A stretch of DNA of 30,417 nucleotides from positions 1 through 30,417 of the forward strand of contig JBKXSZ010000018.1 in NCBI GenBank assembly GCA_047017005.1, written 5' to 3'. Positions within the stretch are counted from its first letter, which is position 1, and each line of letters opens with the position of its first letter. Below, piece by piece: positions 25,729 to 30,417 of the stretch. Under the pieces are notes generated by a model, which worked only from the letters and a program-made list of their open reading frames with translations, made no database searches and had not been told where the DNA came from. The stretch is from JBKXSZ01 sp047017005. Its GTDB lineage: Bacteria; Bacillota; Clostridia; TANB77; CAG-508. A program made the position numbers and the translations under genes.

Positions 25729-25865
25729 AAGTCTTACATTGCTTTTTCTCTTTTTTATAGGGGGCTAAGTAAGGGGAATAATATATAGATTAGGGAGCTA
25801 TATATAGGGGCTTGCAAAGGAAAATGGTATTCCCCTTACTTAAGATTAAATACAGTGTAAGATTT
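25729..25865 (-). ncRNA. candidate structured RNA or folded repeat, unidentified
   Basis: Three nested inverted repeats occur in order. P1 pairs 25729-25741 with 25853-25865 (13 pairs including two G-T). P2 pairs 25765-25780 with 25828-25844 (CTAAGTAAGGGGAATA with its complement, one bulge). P3 pairs 25781-25788 with 25798-25805. The plus strand of this AT-rich region carries G runs at 25760-25764, 25772-25775 and 25807-25810. A promoter-like TTTTCA-17-TATAAT lies just outside on the minus strand. It sits between convergent rlmH and spmB. I do not recognise it as a known RNA; it could be a small non-autonomous transposon (MITE) instead. Confidence 0.45.
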
Positions 25866-25880
25866 AATTTAATTCAAACA

Positions 25881-25909
25881 ATTATACTAGCAGTAAAATT
25901 CCATGAAAA
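25881..25909 (-). promoter_or_regulatory. candidate promoter for the structured element
   Basis: TTTTCA (25904-25909), a 17-base spacer and TATAAT (25881-25886) on the minus strand. Transcription would start near 25874 and run straight into the P1 stem. The -35 match is only moderate. Confidence 0.4.
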
Positions 25910-25924
25910 TTAAACATCTTCTAA

Positions 25925-26047
25925 TTATTTTCTTGTTTTCCTTTCTTTTAGGGAAATTTTTTTAAGAATAATTCTAGATAATACTTTCGTAATAATTTTT
26001 CTTGTAAATAAGAATAATGAAATAAATACTAAGATTTGTAAAACCAT
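25925..26047 (-). CDS. unannotated 40-aa cationic membrane peptide
   Basis: A 40-codon frame starting at ATG 26047 with AAGGA about 9 bases upstream. Residues 1-14 are strongly hydrophobic (MVLQILVFISLFLF); the rest is amphipathic and very basic (TRKIITKVLSRIILKK, then KERKTRK). A consensus promoter lies 35 bases upstream. The shape, a short membrane helix with a basic tail, resembles small membrane peptides such as type I toxins, but no homologue is recognised. It lies after spmB and before the folded element on the same strand, with no other gene in a stretch of about 400 bases. Too short for confident gene status without conservation. Confidence 0.45.
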   Translation of the reverse strand: MVLQILVFISLFLFTRKIITKVLSRIILKKISLKERKTRK

Positions 26048-26081
26048 AAGCTTGTCCTTGTTTGAATTAAATTATGTTATC

Positions 26082-26110
26082 ATTTTACATCCTTTTCCAG
26101 TATTTGTCAA
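26082..26110 (-). promoter_or_regulatory. sigma-A promoter of the 40-aa peptide gene
   Basis: TTGACA (26105-26110), a 17-base spacer and TAAAAT (26082-26087) on the minus strand, beginning about 20 bases after the spmB stop. The near-perfect match has no other gene to serve. Confidence 0.65.
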
Positions 26111-26130
26111 CTATTTTTTTGCTTTTTCAT

Positions 26131-26656
26131 TTACAGTATTTGACAAAATATTACAGAAACTAGCATTCCAACTATATCTGCAGTCAATGCTGCCGCTAAA
26201 ACAAATCTTGTTTTCTTTACTCCTACGGCGCTTGTATAGATTGCAATTGTATAAAAAGTTGTTTCTGTAGATCCCATAATCGTAGATGTAATCATTCCGA
26301 ATCAAACTATCTGTTCCATATTTTGTCATAATATCTGTTGCAACAGCCATAGATGCGCTTCCTGAAATAGGACGTAACATTGCAAGAGGCATAATCTCCT
26401 TTGGAATTTTTAACAAATCAATAACAGGAGAAATGATATGAATAATCAAATCTAATATTCCAGAACTTCTTAATAAGCCTATTGCTAAAAATAATCCGAT
26501 TAAAGTAGGAAATATTTTTAGTACAATTTCTAACCCTTCCTTTGCCCCATCTAAAAAAGTATCAAATACTTCATTTTTCTCTTTTACTCCATATAAAATG
26601 ATACAAACAATAATAAATGGCATAGCTAAAGAGGAAATATAACCAATTAGTTTCAC
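26131..26656 (-). CDS. spmB: spore maturation protein B, interrupted by a +1 frameshift
   Basis: A 174-aa SpmB when one base is skipped; SpmA and SpmB are mother-cell membrane proteins needed for core dehydration and heat resistance of spores (nucleoside-transporter-like gate fold). The first 119 codons are normal (LLRSSGILD, LRPISGSASMA, TKYGTDSLI). The DNA then reads ATT CGG AAT and continues into a nonsense basic tail. Skipping the C (plus-strand 26299) gives ATT GGA ATG and restores a typical ending with IMGSTETTFYTIAIY, KKTRFVLAAAL and ADIVGM, then TAA at 26131-26133. The start GTG overlaps the spmA stop (GTGA). In a strain with an otherwise normal spore gene set, loss of spmB would be surprising. 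Confidence 0.9.
26297..26300 (-). other. +1 frameshift site at an in-frame CGG (spmB)
   Basis: After ATT the next minus-strand codon is CGG (plus-strand 26297-26299). Omitting its C yields GGA (glycine) and the correct frame for the remaining 55 residues. The form is identical to the site in the coupling ATPase at 3233-3235. Confidence 0.8.
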
Positions 26657-27261
26657 TTTTTTCTCCTCCTACCTATTCTTTCTTTTTTATCTCTTTTCAT
26701 TAAAATTTTTGCAACTGTTATTCCTGCAATTGCAGCCGTTACCGTTGCTATCCAAACAGGAACAATAATACTTGTTGGTTCTTTTGAACCTAATGAATTT
26801 CGAATAGCAATTACGGTAGTAGGTATAATCTGTAAAGAAGCAGTGTTTAATATAATAAGCATTAACATAGAATTGGATAAGGTATCCTTTTTCTCATTTT
26901 CTTTTTGCAAACTTTTCATTGCTTTTAATCCTAATGGGGTCGCCGCATTCCCTAAGCCTAATAAATTAGCAACTACATTCATTGAAATTTCTCCATATAC
27001 AGAATCACCTTTTTTTATGTCTGGGAAAAGGAAACGAAGAATTGGACTTAGAAAATTAGCTATTTTATCTGTTAAATTCGTTTTTTTAGCAATCTCCATA
27101 ATTCCACTCCATAAGCACATAGTTCCTAATAAACTAATACTTAATTCTACTGCACTTGTAGTAGAATCAAATATAGATTTATTAACAGCATCAATATTTC
27201 CAGTTACAATTGCATATAAAATTGATAAAATAATGAAAACTGGCCATAAAAAATTTAACAT
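26653..27261 (-). CDS. spmA: spore maturation protein A
   Basis: A 202-aa membrane protein of the SpmA family, working with SpmB in spore core dehydration. It has several hydrophobic segments (about 2-20, 38-58, 125-150 and 165-185) and the conserved LGTMCLWSGIMEIAKK and NVVANLLGLGNAATPLG motifs typical of the nucleoside-recognition/gate domain. The C terminus ends in a basic RRRKK tail. The ATG has GAGGAG upstream. Its TGA overlaps the spmB GTG, giving translational coupling. Length is standard for the family. Confidence 0.95.
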   Translation of the reverse strand: MLNFLWPVFIILSILYAIVTGNIDAVNKSIFDSTTSAVELSISLLGTMCLWSGIMEIAKKTNLTDKIANFLSPILRFLFPDIKKGDSVYGEISMNVVANLLGLGNAATPLGLKAMKSLQKENEKKDTLSNSMLMLIILNTASLQIIPTTVIAIRNSLGSKEPTSIIVPVWIATVTAAIAGITVAKILMKRDKKERIGRRRKK

Positions 27262-27365
27262 ATTTTCTCCTCTTCTTCTTTCTTAGACAAAACTATTTTA
27301 TTCGCTAGTCCTTTTTATTATTACTAAAGGGAAATAATTGGAAATAACTATTTTTACTTTTTGAC

Positions 27366-27395
27366 TTGACCTCTTTGCCTATTTTGTGTTATTAT
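27366..27395 (+). promoter_or_regulatory. sigma-A promoter of abrB
   Basis: TTGACC (27366-27371), an 18-base spacer and TATTAT (27390-27395); transcription should begin near 27402, just before a Spo0A box. Confidence 0.6.
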
Positions 27396-27409
27396 TTAGT
27401 TATCGTAAA

Positions 27410-27416
27410 TGTCGAA
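27410..27416 (+). promoter_or_regulatory. Spo0A box in the abrB leader
   Basis: TGTCGAA followed by AAAA is an exact 0A box. It starts about 8 bases downstream of the predicted transcription start, as for the repressing Spo0A sites at Bacillus subtilis abrB. This suggests Spo0A represses the gene on entry to sporulation. Confidence 0.65.
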
Positions 27417-27445
27417 AAATGTTGCTTTAAGGGGGAATATTTATT

Positions 27446-27700
27446 ATGAAATCAACAGGAATTGTAAGAAGAGTCGATGAATTAGGAAGAGTTGTTATAC
27501 CAATTGAACTAAGAAACAAATTTGGAATTTTTGAAAAAGACCCTATTGAAATATATGTAGATGGTTCTTCCATTATTCTAAAAAAATACGAACCAAATTG
27601 TGTATTTTGTGGAAACTCTAAGAAATTAGTACAATACAAAGACAAATTAGTTTGCAGTAAATGTGCTAAACAACTTGCAGATATGGCAAATGAAGAATAA
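27446..27700 (+). CDS. abrB: AbrB-type transition-state regulator with zinc ribbon
   Basis: An 84-aa AbrB/SpoVT-family DNA-binding protein. Residues 1-49 match the swapped-hairpin AbrB domain closely (MKSTGIVRRVDELGRVVIPI, then KDPIEIYVDGSSIILKKYEP). The C-terminal part is not the Bacillus multimerisation domain but a small zinc ribbon with Cys52, Cys55, Cys70 and Cys73, a form common in Clostridia. The ATG follows an AAGGGGGA ribosome site at about 10 bases. A promoter with a Spo0A box just downstream suggests classical Spo0A repression. Such regulators hold back sporulation and stationary-phase genes during growth. It is monocistronic with a strong terminator. Confidence 0.93.
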   Translation: MKSTGIVRRVDELGRVVIPIELRNKFGIFEKDPIEIYVDGSSIILKKYEPNCVFCGNSKKLVQYKDKLVCSKCAKQLADMANEE

Positions 27701-27712
27701 TTGTAATAAGAT

Positions 27713-27747
27713 AAAAAACAACCTAATTTTTATTAGGTTGTTTTTTT
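27713..27747. terminator. terminator of abrB (bidirectional form)
   Basis: AAAAAACAACCTAAT pairs with ATTAGGTTGTTTTTT around a 3-4 base loop, 12 bases after the abrB stop. A and T runs at its ends would also stop transcription from the rsmI side. Confidence 0.85.
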
Positions 27748-27795
27748 GTTCACTTTTTGTTTTTATCTCTTTCCTCGGGTTTATAGTTAAACGAC

Positions 27796-27835
27796 TTCGA
27801 CATTTTTCGACAAATGTAAAAGAAATTATTCGACA
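27796..27835 (-). promoter_or_regulatory. cluster of three Spo0A boxes
   Basis: TGTCGAA occurs three times on the minus strand, at 27796-27802, 27806-27812 and 27829-27835. The first two are 10 bases apart (one helical turn), and the context TTTGTCGAAAAA matches the extended 0A consensus. The third lies inside the last codons of rsmI. No start codon is nearby on either strand. Confidence 0.5.
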
Positions 27836-28656
27836 AATTTTTGATAAATTTCATTTTTAGTTACTTTTCTATCTTTTGCAATTTGTTTAATAATATCTTT
27901 TTTCTTCAAACCTTTCTCTTCATAATATTGATAATGTTCTTCTATTGGTATCGTTCTAAGCCATTCTATTTTCCTCTCTTTATCCGATTTATCAGCACCT
28001 TCTATTAATATAATAAATTCTCCTTTAGGTTCTTTTACTTTTTCTAATAACTCTTGTATCGTTCCCCTTATAAACTCCTCATGTATTTTAGTTAATTCTT
28101 TTGCTAATACAACCTTTCTATCTGCTACTATCCCTTTTAAATCTTCCAATGTTCCTAAAAGTTTATGAGGTGCCTCATATAAAATAATAGTTTGTGTTTC
28201 CTTCTCTATCTCTTCTATTTTTTCTTTTCTATTTTTCTTATTTAATGGCAAAAAACCGATGAATTTGAATTCCTTTGTATTCATTCCTGATGCAATAAGT
28301 GCTGTTATCAAAGCACAAGCTCCTGGAACTGGTATTACTTCTATGTCTTCCTTTAAGGCTTCTTTTACTATCTCTTCTCCAGGATCCGATATTGCCGGTG
28401 TTCCTGCATCCGTAACAAGGGCTATATTTTTTCCACTTTTTAATATTTCAATTAATTTATCGGTTTTAATATCTTCATTATGACGATGATAACTAATCAT
28501 CGGTTTTGTTATTTCTAAATGGTTTAATAATTTTAAAGTATGTCTAGTATCCTCTGCTGCAATTACATCAACTTCTTTTAATATACGAATAGCTCTTAAT
28601 GTAATATCTTCTAAATTGCCAATTGGCGTTGCTACTAAATATAATTTTCCTGCCAT
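27826..28656 (-). CDS. rsmI: 16S rRNA cytidine-1402 2'-O-methyltransferase
   Basis: A 276-aa RsmI that methylates the ribose of C1402 in the decoding centre of 16S rRNA, using SAM. It has the tetrapyrrole-methylase fold with VATPIGNLEDIT (residues 8-19), AAEDTR and TDAGTPAISDPG, and a C-terminal KDRKVTKNEIYQKF helix-turn-helix-like end. Length is normal. Its ATG overlaps the stop of the TrmN6-like gene (TAATG), so the two methyltransferases are coupled. The last codons contain a TGTCGAA sequence that belongs to the Spo0A-box cluster. Confidence 0.96.
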   Translation of the reverse strand: MAGKLYLVATPIGNLEDITLRAIRILKEVDVIAAEDTRHTLKLLNHLEITKPMISYHRHNEDIKTDKLIEILKSGKNIALVTDAGTPAISDPGEEIVKEALKEDIEVIPVPGACALITALIASGMNTKEFKFIGFLPLNKKNRKEKIEEIEKETQTIILYEAPHKLLGTLEDLKGIVADRKVVLAKELTKIHEEFIRGTIQELLEKVKEPKGEFIILIEGADKSDKERKIEWLRTIPIEEHYQYYEEKGLKKKDIIKQIAKDRKVTKNEIYQKFVE

Positions 28657-29417
28657 TATTCTTTCTCCTCTTTATGATATATTTTTAAAATTTCTTGTGT
28701 ATAGTTCCCATTCCCTTTATACACTATTAATGTTGGTTCCATCTTTAAAAATGGTTTTGCTCCCTTTACTGCCTCTACTAATATTAAGTTTGCTTTTTTT
28801 CCTTTTTGAGGCTCTACTAATCTTAATCTTTTAGGTTCTAGTTTATATTTCCTTAGTTCTTCTAGCATATCTATCAAACGCTCTGGTCTGTAAACCATAT
28901 AAAGTTTTCCTTTATCTTTTAACATCTCTGCAGAAATTCTAATGAAATCAGATAAGTCCGCTTCTATTTCATGTCTAGAAATTAATTTTTTCTTATTTTC
29001 ATTTATAATTCCACTATTTTTCTTGTTATATGGAGGGTTTGTAACAACTACATCAAAAGTATTTTTATCTAAGATTTTTGGTATATCTTTTATGTTTTTG
29101 GAAAGAATTTCAAATCTATTTTCTAATTCATTTAAATAAATACTTCTTTGGGCCATTTGTGCTACTTCTTCTTGTATTTCAACTCCAATTATTTTTTTTA
29201 ATTGTGTTTTTCCACAAAGGAGAATTCCTAAAATTCCAGTTCCTGTTCCTAGGTCTAATACTTTGCTATCTTTTTTTATAGACTTTGCAAAATCAGATAG
29301 CAAAACACTATCCATTCCATAGCAAAATCCCTCTTCATTCTGTATAATTTTTAATCCTTTATATTCTAAATCATCTATTCTTTCATTTTTTCTTAATATT
29401 ATTTTTGAGTTTTCCAT
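28656..29417 (-). CDS. TrmN6/YfiC-like N6-adenine methyltransferase
   Basis: A 253-aa class I SAM methyltransferase. The SAM-binding VLDLGTGTGILG is at 53-64, and the catalytic NPPY motif of N6-adenine methylases is at 127-130. The family includes TrmN6, which methylates A37 of tRNA-Val, and related RNA methylases; the exact substrate in Clostridia is uncertain. It has its own promoter and is coupled to rsmI through a TAATG overlap, a common pair in Firmicutes. The GGAAGG ribosome site is about 14 bases from the ATG, which is longer than usual. Confidence 0.9.
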   Translation of the reverse strand: MENSKIILRKNERIDDLEYKGLKIIQNEEGFCYGMDSVLLSDFAKSIKKDSKVLDLGTGTGILGILLCGKTQLKKIIGVEIQEEVAQMAQRSIYLNELENRFEILSKNIKDIPKILDKNTFDVVVTNPPYNKKNSGIINENKKKLISRHEIEADLSDFIRISAEMLKDKGKLYMVYRPERLIDMLEELRKYKLEPKRLRLVEPQKGKKANLILVEAVKGAKPFLKMEPTLIVYKGNGNYTQEILKIYHKEEKE

Positions 29418-29463
29418 CTAACTTTGCATTTCCTTCCTTGTAGCATTTTTCTTTTCCATTCAT

Positions 29464-29492
29464 ATTATATAGTAAAAAAGTAAATCTTGCAA
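29464..29492 (-). promoter_or_regulatory. sigma-A promoter of the TrmN6-like gene and rsmI
   Basis: TTGCAA (29487-29492), a 17-base spacer and TATAAT (29464-29469) on the minus strand. Its -35 overlaps the ribosome site of the divergent 88-aa gene, so that gene's mRNA must start upstream of it. Confidence 0.7.
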
Positions 29493-29506
29493 AAGGAGGG
29501 TTATTA

Positions 29507-29773
29507 ATGCCAAACTCATCCAATCTTTTTCGTAAAAATACGCAAGAAAAAGCTCAAAATGCAAATAGTTATCCACATTTTTCAAACAAAAAGAGTATTT
29601 CTAACAAAGAAATTCCTTCAAAAAAATTGGAAAAAAGATGTTGTCCAAATAAAAAATTTGATTTTTGTCAAAAAAAAGAGAACACTTTGTGCTCTCTTGC
29701 TGAAGTAGAAAATTTTCTTTGCCAAATGAATAAAATATGTAAAGCATTTTGTATTTCAAAACATTTTAGATAA
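29507..29773 (+). CDS. small cysteine-rich protein, unknown function
   Basis: An 88-aa hydrophilic, basic protein with seven cysteines concentrated in the second half (CC at 45-46, then five more spaced 6-12 residues). The first half is rich in Asn, Ser and Lys. No signal peptide, membrane segment or known zinc motif is seen. AAAGGAGGG 7 bases before the ATG is among the best ribosome sites in the window, which supports a real gene. CATATTATA upstream (29461-29469) resembles a sporulation sigma -10, but no matching -35 was found. It could be a coat-like spore protein; this is a guess. It converges tail-to-tail with the GerMN gene, one base apart. Confidence 0.55.
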   Translation: MPNSSNLFRKNTQEKAQNANSYPHFSNKKSISNKEIPSKKLEKRCCPNKKFDFCQKKENTLCSLAEVENFLCQMNKICKAFCISKHFR

Positions 29774-29774
29774 A

Positions 29775-30344
29775 TTAATCTTCTATTTTTGTAAATAATT
29801 TCTCGAAATTAACAGCACCATCTGAGAATCCTTTATTTTCTTCACCATCTATTGTTATTTTTATAGAATTTACTTCTGTTAATTCTGTTAAGGTATTTAC
29901 AATTGCATATACTACATTTTTTTCAGCTTCTTCCCCTTCTTTACAGTTTTCAATAAATTCTTTTGAAAAATCTAATATTAAAATATCTCCCTTTAAAATA
30001 CTACTATTTAGCTTTGTTCCCTCTGGTATCGTTTTTTCTAGCTTTTCACTTTTAGGGCCTTCCATTAATAACTGCACTAATTTTTCATATGGATTTTGTG
30101 CTAACTCTTTCACATCAATTATTCTTGCTTCAGGCATTAAAGTAGCATTTTCTTTATTCTGGAAATATAGTGTTACCATTGTTTGACGTAATTGTTCTTC
30201 TGACACTTCTTCTTGTGGCGTTATTTCAGTCATAGGATTGGAATCCTTCTTAAATATTTTTTGATAAATGAAATATCCTATCGCTGCTATGATAAAAATA
30301 ATAACAAGAGCAATTATAACTTTCTTCACATTTTCTTTTTTCAT
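29775..30344 (-). CDS. GerMN-domain membrane-anchored protein
   Basis: A 189-aa protein with an N-terminal membrane anchor (about residues 9-29) and an external GerMN domain (about 55-180). The domain shows the typical VTLYFQNKENATLMPEARII start, the middle LLMEGPKSEKLEKTIPEGTKL and the DFSKEFIENCKEG segment. GerMN domains occur in GerM, a spore protein needed for engulfment and germination, and in other envelope proteins. Here there is one domain instead of the two of Bacillus GerM. The ATG has GGGGAGG upstream. Its role in spores is likely but not certain. Confidence 0.85.
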   Translation of the reverse strand: MKKENVKKVIIALVIIFIIAAIGYFIYQKIFKKDSNPMTEITPQEEVSEEQLRQTMVTLYFQNKENATLMPEARIIDVKELAQNPYEKLVQLLMEGPKSEKLEKTIPEGTKLNSSILKGDILILDFSKEFIENCKEGEEAEKNVVYAIVNTLTELTEVNSIKITIDGEENKGFSDGAVNFEKLFTKIED

Positions 30345-30417
30345 CTCTTTACCTCCCCGTGATTTCTGGTTGTGTAAACTAAATTTTATATTTAATTATC
30401 ACAAACCTTGTTTTTTC

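Noticed and set aside
25760..25810. G-quadruplex formed by the G runs in the folded element
   Set aside because: The runs are separated by more than 7 bases, one run is only GGG, and several Gs are committed to the P2 helix; a quadruplex is not the simplest reading.
26052..26270. Plus-strand 72-codon frame opposite the end of spmB
   Set aside because: It is the antisense of the restored spmB reading frame and the peptide promoter; no ribosome site.
1..30417. CRISPR arrays, insertion sequences, prophage genes or toxin-antitoxin modules
   Set aside because: No regularly spaced repeats, transposase, integrase or phage structural genes were seen; the only mobile-element-related gene is the orphan coupling ATPase.

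Overview
The window is chromosomal DNA from a low-GC, endospore-forming member of the Clostridia (Firmicutes), probably an uncultivated, gut-type lineage. The evidence is strong AT bias, AGGAGG-type ribosome sites, near-consensus sigma-A promoters, and a set of sporulation genes: spoIIR, spmA-spmB, sleB-ypeB, an alpha/beta-type small acid-soluble spore protein, a GerMN protein and an AbrB regulator with a Spo0A box. A tadA - SRP RNA - dnaX - ybaB - recR block reproduces the order known from Bacillus.

Layout. 1-488 is AT-rich and holds at most a decayed reading frame. 489-1565 is an SbcD/YhaO-like phosphoesterase. 1705-4537 is a three-gene operon with a consensus promoter: two unknown small proteins and an orphan VirD4-type coupling ATPase whose frame shifts inside the P-loop. 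4654-8221 carries a DnaJ/CbpA co-chaperone and the cell-wall pair murF-ddl. 8370-10587 carries a spore protein and ypeB-sleB (germination). 10777-12165 holds a diacylglycerol glucosyltransferase-like enzyme and a 71-aa protein. 12207-16602 is recR-ybaB-dnaX, SRP RNA, a membrane-anchored unknown, tadA and tRNA-Arg(CCT). 16771-18088 holds ttcA and an XRE regulator. 18170-21924 is a phosphohexomutase plus nucleotidyltransferase pair (UDP-sugar supply) and an unknown. 22137-25722 is spoIIR, murA, walJ and rlmH. 25723-26110 is a non-obvious stretch with a folded element and an unannotated 40-aa membrane peptide. 26131-27261 is spmB (frameshifted) and spmA. 27446-30344 is abrB with Spo0A boxes, rsmI, a TrmN6-like methylase, a Cys-rich 88-aa protein and a GerMN protein.

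Main observation. Two genes (the coupling ATPase and spmB) are each broken by one extra base, and both breaks have the same form: an in-frame CGG codon where skipping the C restores the frame and inserts an expected glycine (C-GGT and C-GGA). A by-eye scan of about 8,700 codons in the other predicted genes found no in-frame CGG, although CGT, CGC, CGA and AGG are used. The window also encodes TadA (whose product, I34 tRNA-Arg, reads CGU/CGC/CGA but not CGG) and tRNA-Arg(CCT). This suggests that CGG may be an unassigned or hungry codon at which ribosomes shift +1. Assembly error or gene decay remains possible and must be excluded first.

The genes form several functional sets: peptidoglycan precursors (murA, murF, ddl, walJ), UDP-sugar and glycolipid synthesis (mutase, uridylyltransferase-like, glycosyltransferase), replication and repair (dnaX, recR, ybaB, phosphoesterase), decoding and ribosome modification (tadA, ttcA, rlmH, rsmI, TrmN6-like), and sporulation and germination.
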